A stretch of DNA of 64,000 bases. Origin: Candidatus Manganitrophaceae bacterium. GTDB taxonomy: Bacteria > Nitrospirota > Nitrospiria > SBBL01 > Manganitrophaceae. The notes beneath the pieces are model-generated. The model was not told the DNA's origin. It did not search any database and was given only the letters and a program-made list of their open reading frames with translations. Below are positions 17,701 through 25,170 of this stretch, piece after piece. The DNA lies in NCBI GenBank assembly GCA_016200325.1, contig JACQEZ010000007.1, forward strand, positions 186,001-250,000, in the 5' to 3' direction. Within the stretch, counting starts at the first letter, position 1. Each line of letters begins with the position of its first letter. Both the position numbers and the translations under genes were made by a program.

Positions 17701-19566
17701 GATCCAACAACGAACAAGTGTTTTCAGAGTATGGACTATACATATGACTTCAAAGGCAATGTCGCTACCATAAACGATTACAGGAATGCGTCAGGCATTT
17801 GTGGAACTACATCGGTTAGCCAAGAGTTCAAATATGATCATCTCAGTCGATTGAAAACGGCGCTCGGTCCATATGGAGCGAACGGTGCCGCAAAATTTAT
17901 CTACGATTATAACGAAATTGGGAATATTAATAGCGTCAAGAATTGTGCCCCAGACGAAACCTCCTGCTCTGATTCACTGTATACTTATCTGCCAAGCGGT
18001 CCGGCCAGTCAGCAGCCGCATGCAGTCACACAGGTAGGTAATCAGAATTATCAATATGACAAAAATGGCAACATGCTTACAGGTGCCGGTCGAAGCATTG
18101 ATTATAATCAGGAGAACAGGCCGGATACGATTCGAATCGGAACCACTTCAGTGATTCAATTTACTTATGATGCCGGCGGTACCAAGATCAAGAAGCTTTT
18201 GCAGAAAGGTACTGCCCAGGAGACAACACTTTATATAAGCAGCCTATATGAGTGTAAGCAAGGCAGCGGGACGGTCGGAACTTCCTGCTCCAAATATATT
18301 ACGGCAGGGGGGCGTCTCATCGCGATGAAAGACGGCCAATCGACCCACTACTTTCATCCGGATCATTTAGGAAGTACAAATATCATCACTAATAGCCAGA
18401 GAGATACGGGCGGTTTAATCCAAATTGACCAAAAGCTCAATTATCTTCCCTTCGGGACCACTCGCAGCGACAGCACCGACCCATTGGGTGGGACACGATA
18501 TAAATATACGGGTCAAGAACTTGATTCGGACACAGCGGATGCGGCAGGGAATGCTCTTTATGATTATGGAGCGCGACTCTACGATCCGGCACTCGGTCGG
18601 TTCATTATGGCCGATCCAATCGTCCCACATCCAGGAAACCCGCAGAGCTTTAACCGCTATAGTTATGTTCGAAACAATCCTATTAATATGATTGATCCGA
18701 CAGGCTACGCGGAGTGCAGTGCATATATTACCACGAATACAACTAATAATGGTGGGACGACCTCTGTAAATACCGTCCCCCAAGGAGGGCTTGCTCCCGG
18801 CCTGAATACAATTGTAATTCGACCTTATACGGTTTGCGGGTACCAGGTCGATAGTTTTAGCTGCTCACAAATTGGAAAGAACACTTATGCCTTTCAGTCG
18901 GTGGGTTCCATTAACGGTACTCCGATTTGGACCTATGACGCAATTGTAACGATGCCAATACAGCGAGCGGAATATGGCGCTGACCTTAAGGCATTCAGAG
19001 AGAGAGAAGCGATTTATGCTCGGGGATTCGCAGCCTCAATGGCCTCGGAGAATAGGTTTAGAGCTATGACCGCCGCCCTTCCGATGCTGGACTTTCCGGA
19101 GCCTCCACAGGAGCAGGACGGAATACTGGCAGCTCCCGATATGCCTCTCCCGCCTCGAGAGAGCTCAAGTGCTGAGAGCGCACGAGGTTCAGGAGGAGGA
19201 ATGCAGCTCGCCATGGGGCCTACCAAAGGAGGCGTTGATCAGGCGGGTGACTTTCTTGGTGGGATTACAGACATGTTCAAGGATTACAATGACCTCGATT
19301 TACTGGCACATGATTGGAATCAATTTATCAGTGATTATATGGCTCTGTCCTCAAAGCTGGAAGTTGGGCAGACTCAACAAGCCTGGCTAGTCATGGACAT
19401 TATGCCACCTCATCGATATCGCGGATTGGCGGAGACCTCATCGGGTTTTCTTACAAATAATGCAACAGACATGCTTCCGATCACAGTCTTTGGAATCACA
19501 GGACCAGACAGTCCCTATAAATTTAGAATCGATGCGGACCGGTTCTGCGCGAATGGGAAGTGTTAG
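14755..19566 (+). CDS. RHS-core protein (TcC-like) with LamG-like and fibronectin III modules
   Basis: A 1603-residue exported protein. A signal peptide (to about residue 28, ISWGQ) precedes three copies of a 175-residue jelly-roll-like module (each starting DTFER/DSFDR/DTFDR and ending in a DNFNV-like strand). Then come two fibronectin III modules (about 560-760), a carboxypeptidase-regulatory-like module (TIIGRVTKSDGSTLSGADTT), YD repeats from about residue 840, and the RHS core: YDYGARLYDPALGRFIMADP and RYSYVRNNPINMIDPTGY (to about 1318). The 285-residue C-terminal tail has no recognised motif and is the usual place for a variable tip or toxin. It lies 34 bases after the TcB-like gene, so is probably co-transcribed. 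Confidence 0.85.
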   Translation: MKKPVLTSIYFFVGIVFIALGLPSISWGQTFTDTFERSDSTNIGPDWNEYASDLAIVSNQVRNLNSGPKAAQFMKSIGPDQAVSVDCGVLAASNSCAVMARWSDQSNFYLARLDVGAQNIALFKVVGGTLSPLGALATRTMTYNTYYRLRLVVSGPSISIFFGDEDNAAISVLDNSLTSGNYSGILASASAANTVLFDNFNVSVPMIDSFDRADGTNLGSKWNEYGPDLQIFSNQVRNADSGLKVAQFTTAIGPDQNVSVDCKVTASSNSCAVMARWSTTNNFYAARLDVGQGNIALLKMVNGVSTPIGTTAARSLSVDTYYRLRLVIRGSTLSVYFAGETTPAISIADTSLTVGDYAGVLAVTTGANTAWFDNFAASTPYPLSDTFDRTNSSNLGSNWDEYQPDLEVFNNQIRNVDINGKAARFRRSIGPNQDVAVDCAVIAASNSCAVIARWSNSTNFYTARLDAGAGNIALLKIVNGVAAPVGTVAARSLSYSTYYRLRLVVNGSLLSVFFANEVMPAISVVDTSLSAGDYAGILSVANAANTTYFNNFNVGLPLSAPTNLAAIDTASDQGGTLSLSWTASPNAGITEQRIYRATTSGGTYSLIATILNNTTTSYSDVGLTNGIVYYYVIRAYGPYESVNSNEAQANPVDNVAPHVPMTLQATDVAPDSGGALLLSWTPSIDTDVTQQRLYRSTIAGGPYSTLVTTLMNNTTSSYIDNGLVNGTPYYYVIRAYDGTSESANSTETSAIPLNNSATIIGRVTKSDGSTLSGADTTIYQGGIIKGSATSGSDGRYTIANLIAGTYELTCSITGYLTQRTAVDAPAGQTTAADCQLQDANGIATFNYDETGATFGKGLGQLTSVIDSTGNKVIFQYNERGRAIGETRTIDGINYTFSSTFDSLNRLDTITYPDSSQVRYRYLNNGLLEKVDDPQAAAGATPYVQYSGYNVLGQPSLLTFGNGVTTAYAYQADNFRLHSILTKDPTTNKCFQSMDYTYDFKGNVATINDYRNASGICGTTSVSQEFKYDHLSRLKTALGPYGANGAAKFIYDYNEIGNINSVKNCAPDETSCSDSLYTYLPSGPASQQPHAVTQVGNQNYQYDKNGNMLTGAGRSIDYNQENRPDTIRIGTTSVIQFTYDAGGTKIKKLLQKGTAQETTLYISSLYECKQGSGTVGTSCSKYITAGGRLIAMKDGQSTHYFHPDHLGSTNIITNSQRDTGGLIQIDQKLNYLPFGTTRSDSTDPLGGTRYKYTGQELDSDTADAAGNALYDYGARLYDPALGRFIMADPIVPHPGNPQSFNRYSYVRNNPINMIDPTGYAECSAYITTNTTNNGGTTSVNTVPQGGLAPGLNTIVIRPYTVCGYQVDSFSCSQIGKNTYAFQSVGSINGTPIWTYDAIVTMPIQRAEYGADLKAFREREAIYARGFAASMASENRFRAMTAALPMLDFPEPPQEQDGILAAPDMPLPPRESSSAESARGSGGGMQLAMGPTKGGVDQAGDFLGGITDMFKDYNDLDLLAHDWNQFISDYMALSSKLEVGQTQQAWLVMDIMPPHRYRGLAETSSGFLTNNATDMLPITVFGITGPDSPYKFRIDADRFCANGKC
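14839..16410 (+). repeat. Three tandem 175-residue module repeats inside the RHS-core gene
   Basis: Three coding copies of about 520-530 bases (14839-15360, 15376-15885, 15907-16410). Each encodes a DxFxRxxxxNxGxxWxEY opening, an ASNSCAVMARW-like middle and a YYRLRLV near the end. They are similar in protein and partly in DNA, indicating internal duplication. Confidence 0.75.
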
Positions 19567-19631
19567 TCAATCCTAACTCCACAAAGGTCTTCTTTTCCAG
19601 TTGTTTATATTTTAACTTCTATGTTTGTGAC

Positions 19632-20114
19632 CTATGTTTCACTCTCTGTCTTCAATGACCTCAGCGTCCTTAATGAATCGATCAATACGTATATTTGACC
19701 GATTTTTAACTCTCGAAGCAGCGAATTGTCCTCAAAGATCTGCATTTTATATTGCTCGTCTGAGGGATCTTGGAATGCAAAAACCTCAGGGGAGAGGCAG
19801 GGGACAGTCTTGCATTGTACCGGCAGATGAAATGTAACGAGCCGACCTCTGACGGTACTCGACTGCTCAATGCGTCCCGTCAGCTCCTCGCTGAAATGCT
19901 CGATGTGCTCGAAGAAATATTTAACATCATGCGCTGGCTTGCCTTTCGAGGAAGCGGCCAGACTTGGTAGAACCGAGTAGCCAATCACTGCAATTATGGC
20001 GAGCGGCAGCCACCATCTATCCAAAGGACCAGAACCGCGGTTGCTCCATCGGTTTCGGTAAAACACTGCGGCAGGCCCGCAGATTCTAATGTAGACCTTG
20101 CGAATGAGAGTCAT
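19632..20114 (-). CDS. Membrane-anchored hypothetical protein
   Basis: A 160-residue frame taken from ATG 20114; the frame runs upstream to 20294 but that part overlaps the SRAP remnant in another frame and looks non-coding. A basic N-terminus precedes one hydrophobic helix (PLAIIAVIGYSVLPSLAA), then a soluble region with HVPVQC-like strands (FHLPVQCKTVPCLSPEVFAF) and a C-terminal IYVLIDSLRTL. It looks like an exported domain on a membrane anchor. It is convergent with the RHS-core gene, and there is no good ribosome binding site. No family was recognised; it could be part of the same eroded island. Confidence 0.45.
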   Translation of the reverse strand: MTLIRKVYIRICGPAAVFYRNRWSNRGSGPLDRWWLPLAIIAVIGYSVLPSLAASSKGKPAHDVKYFFEHIEHFSEELTGRIEQSSTVRGRLVTFHLPVQCKTVPCLSPEVFAFQDPSDEQYKMQIFEDNSLLRELKIGQIYVLIDSLRTLRSLKTESET

Positions 20115-20139
20115 TGAATGCGCAACCAACGCGAACCCC

Positions 20140-20325
20140 TTAAGCTGCGCCCAAAACTCGATGCGAAAAATAGGGCCGCTCCCGCTCCTCTTTGATAATC
20201 GCCAGCGCCTCGTCAATGCTTGCAGCATGGAGCCAAGCCTCCGCCGCGGACCGCTTGAGAGGAATCGGTGTTCGGTCGTGTCCTGCCGCCGCAACTTCCG
20301 GGTGGGGGTCGTCGGTAATCAGTGC
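20140..20325 (-). pseudogene. C-terminal remnant of an SRAP (YedK/HMCES-like) protein
   Basis: The minus-strand frame ending at 20140 contains ALITDDPHPEVAAAGHDRTP, IPLKRSAAEAWLHA and a closing ERERPYFSHRV. This resembles the C-terminal third of SOS-response-associated peptidases, which crosslink to abasic sites in DNA. The catalytic N-terminal Cys2 region is absent: upstream of about 20325 the sequence belongs to the recombinase remnant on the opposite strand. The family assignment is from memory of the motif and is moderately sure. Confidence 0.5.
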
Positions 20326-20339
20326 TGCCGATAAGAGCG

Positions 20340-20657
20340 ACGGCTTTCGATAAATTGGATGGAAAAATTTCAGAAGAGTTTTGGGCCGAGCGAAATCAGG
20401 ATTGGCGAAGAGAGCAGGATCAGATTCAAAACAAATTACAGACTCACCAGAAGGCAAACACGAATTATCTCCAGGAAGGGATTCGAATCGTAGAACTCGC
20501 TAATCAGGCGTATTCTCAATATGTTGCGCAAGATGTTCACGAGAAAGCGCGACTGCTGAAAATCTTACTTTCGAACTGCACCCTGAAGGACGGAACTCCT
20601 TGTCCTACCTATAGAAAACCGTTTGACTTGATTGCTGAAAGTGTGAAAACCAAAGAA
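20340..20657 (+). pseudogene. C-terminal remnant of a large serine recombinase
   Basis: The frame reads DKLDGKISEEFWAERNQDWR, a coiled-coil-like QNKLQTHQKANTNYLQEG, then ARLLKILLSNCTLKDG and PTYRKPFDLIAES. This is the characteristic C-terminal part of resolvase/invertase-type large serine recombinases. The catalytic resolvase domain and zinc-ribbon domain are missing. The frame then runs antisense through the tRNA gene to a stop at 20718-20720. It is a dead remnant whose end abuts the tRNA-Gln 3' end, the footprint of an old integration. Confidence 0.7.
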
Positions 20658-20731
20658 TGGCTGGGGGACGAGGATTCGAACCTCGGTAAGCAGAGTCAGA
20701 GTCTGCTGTCCTGCCACTAGACGATCCCCCA
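20658..20731 (-). tRNA. tRNA-Gln (anticodon CTG)
   Basis: On the minus strand the acceptor stem TGGGGGA pairs with TCCCCCA. The D arm is GTCTAGTGGCAGGAC, the anticodon stem GCAGA/TCTGC encloses loop CTCTGAC with anticodon CTG, and the T arm has GAGGTTCGAATCCTC. CCA is encoded. The gene is 74 bases long including CCA and reads glutamine codon CAG. It lies just downstream (in its own direction) of nothing but the recombinase remnant, and 65 bases from the end of gltX. Confidence 0.95.
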
Positions 20732-20796
20732 ATATCCAATATTAGAGCTGGAAGGTAGAAAGAATTTAGCGGAAAGCGCTTTGGGTGTCAAGAAAC

Positions 20797-22230
20797 TTAT
20801 TTTGAAGCGGGCGGAGAAGAAAGAGGATCGATTTGCGACGCCAGCCGCTTCAGCGTTTTTTCTTTTCCGAGAAGGATCAGCACATCAAAAATACCGGGGC
20901 TCACCGTCTTGCCGGTGACGGCGGCGCGGACCGGCTGGGCGACCTGAGAGAGCTTCAATCCGAGCCCTTCGCCGATCGACCGGAACGCCTCTTCCAGCGC
21001 GGTGTGCTCAAAGTCGGTCTCGGCCAGCCGCGCATGGACCGCCTTGAAGATCGGAAGGGTCTCCGGCGTCAAGACCTTTTGCGCTTTCTCATCGATCGGA
21101 ACGGCATCGACGAAAAAGTGAACCGCCAGGTCGGCCATCTCCTTCAGGGTCCGAGAGCGCTCGCGGAGCGCGATCACGATCTGCTCCAGCCGCGGCCGAT
21201 CGATCTGCTCGGGCGACACGCCGAGCTGTTCCAGATGGGGCAGAAGGAGCTGCGCGACCCGCTTTGGATCGACGGTCCGAATATAATGGGCATTGAGCCA
21301 AAGGAGCTTTTCGGGATTAAAGGTGGCGGCGGAGGCGCCGACCTGTTCGATGGTAAACTTCTCAATCAACTCCGGCAGGCTGAAGATCTCCTGATCTTTG
21401 GCCGACCAGCCGAGGCGGACGAGGTAGTTGACCATCGCCTCGGGAAGAAAGCCTTCGTCGCGATATTGCTGAACGGCGGTGGCGCCGTGGCGCTTTGAGA
21501 GACGCGCTTTGTCGGCGCCGAGAATCATCGAGACATGCCCGAACCGCGGAAGGGGGTAGTTGAGCACTTGATAAAGCTGGATCTGCCGCGGCGTATTGTT
21601 CAGATGATCGTCGCCCCGGATCACATGCGAGATCTTCATATCAACGTCATCGACGACGACGCAGAAATTGTACGTCGGTGTTCCGTCGGATCGTAAGATA
21701 ATGAGGTCATCAACCGTGCTCGCATCGAAGACGACCTTTCCCTTCACCAGGTCATCGACGACGATCTCTCCCTCCGACGAGGCTTTAAACCGGATCGCCG
21801 CTTCTTTTCCCGGAATCGGCGCGGTCAGCAGGCGGCACCGGCCATCATAGCGGGGAACCTTCCCTTGGGCCATCGCCTCTTTCCGGCGGGCATCCAGTTC
21901 TTCCGCCGTGCAGTAGCAGCGGTAGGCGAGGCCGCGGTCGAGCAGCTCCTCGACCTTCTTCCGATAGAGATCGAAGCGGTCGGTCTGTCGAACCGGGTTT
22001 TTATCCGACCCTTCCCACTTGTCCCAATCGAGCCCGAGCCACCGCATGCCGTCGATGATCGCCTCAATTGCTTCATCGGTCGATCGAGAGCGGTCGGTGT
22101 CTTCGATCCGAAGAAAGAATTTTCCCCCGTGATGCCGGGCGAAAAGCCAATTGAAGAGCGCGGTCCGCGCCCCGCCGATGTGAAGAAAACCGGTGGGACT
22201 GGGGGCGAAGCGGACGCGAATGTCGGACAT
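20797..22230 (-). CDS. gltX: Glutamyl-tRNA synthetase
   Basis: A 477-residue class I aminoacyl-tRNA synthetase that charges tRNA-Glu (and, in many bacteria without GlnRS, misacylates tRNA-Gln for later amidation). The HIGH-type motif is PSPTGFLHIGG near the N-terminus, LRIEDTDRSR follows, and the KMSKS-type motif is LSKRHGA near residue 242. Length is normal for the family. AGAGGAG precedes the ATG. It sits next to tRNA-Gln, and a promoter is visible upstream. Whether it is discriminating cannot be told here. Confidence 0.96.
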   Translation of the reverse strand: MSDIRVRFAPSPTGFLHIGGARTALFNWLFARHHGGKFFLRIEDTDRSRSTDEAIEAIIDGMRWLGLDWDKWEGSDKNPVRQTDRFDLYRKKVEELLDRGLAYRCYCTAEELDARRKEAMAQGKVPRYDGRCRLLTAPIPGKEAAIRFKASSEGEIVVDDLVKGKVVFDASTVDDLIILRSDGTPTYNFCVVVDDVDMKISHVIRGDDHLNNTPRQIQLYQVLNYPLPRFGHVSMILGADKARLSKRHGATAVQQYRDEGFLPEAMVNYLVRLGWSAKDQEIFSLPELIEKFTIEQVGASAATFNPEKLLWLNAHYIRTVDPKRVAQLLLPHLEQLGVSPEQIDRPRLEQIVIALRERSRTLKEMADLAVHFFVDAVPIDEKAQKVLTPETLPIFKAVHARLAETDFEHTALEEAFRSIGEGLGLKLSQVAQPVRAAVTGKTVSPGIFDVLILLGKEKTLKRLASQIDPLSSPPASK

Positions 22231-22255
22231 CTAAAATCTCCTCTAAAGTTGCAAA

Positions 22256-22284
22256 ATTATGGCATCTTCACAATAAAAAGTAAA
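22256..22284 (-). promoter_or_regulatory. Candidate gltX promoter
   Basis: On the minus strand TTTACT (22279-22284), a 17-base spacer and CATAAT (22256-22261) precede gltX by about 26 bases. The -10 box matches consensus at five of six positions, the -35 at four. Confidence 0.45.
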
Positions 22285-22305
22285 GTTGAAGGCCCGCTTT
22301 CCTGT

Positions 22306-22914
22306 TCAGTACGGGTTCACGCTCAGAAAATCGGAGGGAGGTTTGAATCGATCGGGATCGACCGGCTCTGTCTGGAGCGCACTGTACTCGGCGATCACCG
22401 TTTCATAGTCGCTGGCCGAATAGATGACCTGAAGCGGAATTTCCGAAGCGTCGGCCGTGACCCATCGGAGCGAATGCCAGCGCTTCTCCTTCTCCTCCAA
22501 CAAAACTAAATAGAGCCGTGCATCGCGCCCTTTGAGCGAGCCTTCATTTAGCAGAATACGCGTCTCTTTATAGGGAGCGGGGGGGGGCAGCCATCCTTCT
22601 TGAATCGCCTTAATCAGGCGGGCCGGGCCGAGCCGGATTTGAAAATAGATTTTATCCCTGGGGAAGAGGCGGATCTCTTCCCGCCGTGTCAGATCGTAGA
22701 GATCGAATTCTTCGGTCCCTTCCGGCTCGTAGCGGATCGACAACCCACTCCGGTAGAAGCGTCCCTTGGCCGTGATCGGCGCATGGTAGGGAGAGTGAAG
22801 GGTCAGGGTCAGATCGGCGGTCGTTGCCGGCGGCGGAGCGGGGGGCGGGGTCTCGGCCGCGAGGAGCAGAAAGAAGAGCGGAAGGAAAAGGAAGGAGATT
22901 TTATTTCGTTTCAT
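22306..22914 (-). CDS. Secreted hypothetical protein
   Basis: A 202-residue protein with an N-terminal signal (KRNKISFLFLPLFFLLLAA) followed by a Pro/Ala-rich linker and a beta-rich domain (LTLTLHSPYHAPITAKGRFY, IYFQIRLGPARLI, SLRWVTADAS). The pattern suggests a periplasmic DUF4412/LolA-like sandwich, which is tentative. The start at 22914 overlaps the end of larE by 14 bases; an alternative ATG at 22935 adds 7 residues. It is the last gene of the protease - larE operon. The function is unknown. Confidence 0.6.
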   Translation of the reverse strand: MKRNKISFLFLPLFFLLLAAETPPPAPPPATTADLTLTLHSPYHAPITAKGRFYRSGLSIRYEPEGTEEFDLYDLTRREEIRLFPRDKIYFQIRLGPARLIKAIQEGWLPPPAPYKETRILLNEGSLKGRDARLYLVLLEEKEKRWHSLRWVTADASEIPLQVIYSASDYETVIAEYSALQTEPVDPDRFKPPSDFLSVNPY

Positions 22915-23758
22915 GGATCGGATGCATTTGATCAATCTGATGCAGCAAGATCGGCTCTGTTCCCGGCCGGTCGGCCCCTCCCGGGCGGTATCCGGCGGGA
23001 TCGAACGTCACCTGCTGAAAGCCGCACGCTTCGATCCGGGCGACCAGGAGGGCGCGCCGGTCGGCCTCCAACGGCCGAAGCTCCTCCGGCGCCAGCTCGA
23101 CCCGGGCGGTCTCGTCATAATAGCGAACGCGAAACTGACGGAATCCGAGCTCGCGAAGAACCTCCTCGGCGGACTCGATCTGTTTGAGCCGGGCGTGCGT
23201 GATGCGTGTCCCGCGCGGAAAGCGGGAGGAGAGACAGGCGGAGGCCGGTTTGTCCCACGTCGCAAGGCCCAACACGCGGGAGAGCGATCGGACCGCTTCT
23301 TTGTTCAATCCCGCCTCGACCAAGGGGCTTCGCACCCCCCGCTCGCGCGCCGCGGCCAATCCGGGACGGATGTCGCCGAGATCATCGAGATGGGTTCCAT
23401 CGACAATATGTCTTGCCCCTTCGCGCCGGGCCACGTCGATGAGCAGGGTGTAGAGGTCCCCCTTGCAGAGATAGCAGCGGTTCGCGCTGTTCTCGGCGTA
23501 GCCGGGAATTTGAAGCTCATCCGACTCGACAAACAGATGGCGGATGCCGATGCCGGCGGCGACTTCCTTCGCCTCTTGGAGTTGAGAGGCGGGGAGGGTC
23601 GGCGAAATCGAGGTGACCGCGACGGCGCGCGACGCCAGCGCATCGTGTGCGACCTTGGCGACGAGGGCGGAGTCGACGCCGCCGGAGTAGGCGACGGCGA
23701 CCGAATTCATTTCGCGGAGGATTTCAAAGAGGCGGTCGTAATCCCGATGGGGGGTCAT
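22901..23758 (-). CDS. larE: LarE-type ATP-dependent sacrificial sulfur transferase
   Basis: A 285-residue PP-loop protein: VAVAYSGGVDSALVAKVA is the ATP pyrophosphatase loop, NRCYLCKGDLYTLL holds the sulfur-donor Cys region, and DGTHLDDLGDIRPG follows. LarE makes the thiolated nickel-pincer cofactor of lactate racemase together with LarB and LarC. None of larA, larB or larC is in this window. Its ATG overlaps the stop of the upstream M16 protein by four bases (ATGA), so it is translationally coupled in a protease operon, an unusual setting. The name could cover a related sulfur-transfer role. Confidence 0.85.
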   Translation of the reverse strand: MTPHRDYDRLFEILREMNSVAVAYSGGVDSALVAKVAHDALASRAVAVTSISPTLPASQLQEAKEVAAGIGIRHLFVESDELQIPGYAENSANRCYLCKGDLYTLLIDVARREGARHIVDGTHLDDLGDIRPGLAAARERGVRSPLVEAGLNKEAVRSLSRVLGLATWDKPASACLSSRFPRGTRITHARLKQIESAEEVLRELGFRQFRVRYYDETARVELAPEELRPLEADRRALLVARIEACGFQQVTFDPAGYRPGGADRPGTEPILLHQIDQMHPIHETK

Positions 23759-25170
23759 TTAATCGCTCCCGGCGCGGCGCTCGGCTTGGCCGTCGGTTCT
23801 GTGGCCGTCGGCAGCTCTTTGATCTGAGCGTCGCTCTGCTTCGCAACCACCACCAACGCATAATGGTCTGGGTCGAGATATTTCTGGGCGACCCGCAACA
23901 CATCTTCGCGCGTGACCCGGTTGATGTAGCTGGGGTATTTCTCAAAATAGTCAAGCCCCAATTGGTAATACTCAATCGAGGCGAGGAGGGCAGCCAGTCG
24001 CGCGGTGGTCTCCATCCGGAGCGGGAAGCTTCCGACGAGATAGGCCTTTGCTTCTGCGAGCTCCCTGTCGACGACCGGTTCTTTTCGAATCCGCGCGATT
24101 TCCTGGACCACCCCTTCGATGGCCTCATTGGTGCTCTTCGAGCGGGTCTGCAGCGAGACGGCGAATTCGCCGGGGTAGCGATTCGCCTCGAAGTAGGAGT
24201 AGATCGAATAGACCAGCCCTTTGTTGTCGCGGATGTCGGCCATCATTCGAGAAGAAAACCCGCCGCCGCCGAGGATATAATTCATCACCGTCACGGCATA
24301 ATAGTCGGGGTTGGCACGGTCGATCCCGACATGTCCCAGCATCACGCTGGCTTGCGTGAGCTCTTTGTCGATCAGCTCCAATTTTTTCCCCTGGAAGGGG
24401 GTGGGTGGCCCGACCCGAGGGAAGACGATCTGTTTTCTTTCCCATTTTCCGAAATATTTCTTGGTGAGCGCCACCGCCTCTTTTTCGGTCACGTCGCCGA
24501 CGATCGAGAGGATCAGGTTATTCGGGACGAAGTAGGATCGGTGGAAAGAGACGATCTCCTCCCGGGTGATGTTCGGAACGGTCTCTTCGCCTCCGATGAC
24601 CGGATTGCGATAAGGATGCTCTCCGAAGACGATCCCTCGGAAGGCCCGCGAGGCGACCGCCTGGGGTTGGTCTTTTTCAGAAATAAGGGTGCCGAGGATA
24701 CTCTTTCGGACCCGCTCGACCTCTTTCGGATCGAAGACCGGGTTGATCAGAATGTCCGAGAGGAGGTCGAAGCCGGTGTCGGCATCTTTCTTTAAGAGAT
24801 GAAGGGTCGCCGTCATGTAATCTTCATTGGCCGAGGCGGAGAGGTCGGCCCCGATAAAATCGACCGCGTCGGCGATCTGCGTTGAGGTTCGCTTTTTCGT
24901 CCCCTCGTCGAGCAGCGAGGTGGTGAGGTTCGCCAGACCGGCCTTGTTGTTCGGATCATAGAGTGAGCCGGCCCGAACGAGCGCCGTGACGCTGACGATC
25001 GGAAGCGAGGGACGCTCCAGAATCAATAGGGTGATGCCGTTCTCGGTGACGATCCGCTTCGGCTTGATCTCGGCGGCCGGGACGCTCGCGGCGAGGGTCA
25101 GCAGAAGGGAGAGGACTGCAAATACAAGCGGATAAAATTTGATCCGAAGCGATTTTTGAGTGACGTTCAT
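23755..25170 (-). CDS. M16-family protein without catalytic motif
   Basis: A 471-residue exported protein: signal (FAVLSLLLTLAASVPAAE), then two M16 (insulinase-like) halves. The zinc motif HxxEH is replaced by NLTTSLLDE, while the second half keeps GGGGFSSRMMADIRDNKGLVYS. This is the inactive partner of the preceding gene (25167-26597); such pairs form a clam-shell peptidase. Starts and stops overlap by four bases at both ends, so expression is tightly coupled. The location is probably periplasmic. Confidence 0.85.
   Translation of the reverse strand: MNVTQKSLRIKFYPLVFAVLSLLLTLAASVPAAEIKPKRIVTENGITLLILERPSLPIVSVTALVRAGSLYDPNNKAGLANLTTSLLDEGTKKRTSTQIADAVDFIGADLSASANEDYMTATLHLLKKDADTGFDLLSDILINPVFDPKEVERVRKSILGTLISEKDQPQAVASRAFRGIVFGEHPYRNPVIGGEETVPNITREEIVSFHRSYFVPNNLILSIVGDVTEKEAVALTKKYFGKWERKQIVFPRVGPPTPFQGKKLELIDKELTQASVMLGHVGIDRANPDYYAVTVMNYILGGGGFSSRMMADIRDNKGLVYSIYSYFEANRYPGEFAVSLQTRSKSTNEAIEGVVQEIARIRKEPVVDRELAEAKAYLVGSFPLRMETTARLAALLASIEYYQLGLDYFEKYPSYINRVTREDVLRVAQKYLDPDHYALVVVAKQSDAQIKELPTATEPTAKPSAAPGAIK

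Noticed and set aside
19632..20294. Longer version (220 codons) of the minus-strand membrane-anchored protein
   Set aside because: The first 60 codons overlap the SRAP remnant in a different frame and look like antisense or shifted reading; the ATG at 20114 gives a more sensible anchored protein.
23755..25170. Loss of HxxEH in the second M16 gene considered as gene decay
   Set aside because: The frame is full length with intact overlaps and an active partner; inactive M16 subunits are a normal part of such pairs.
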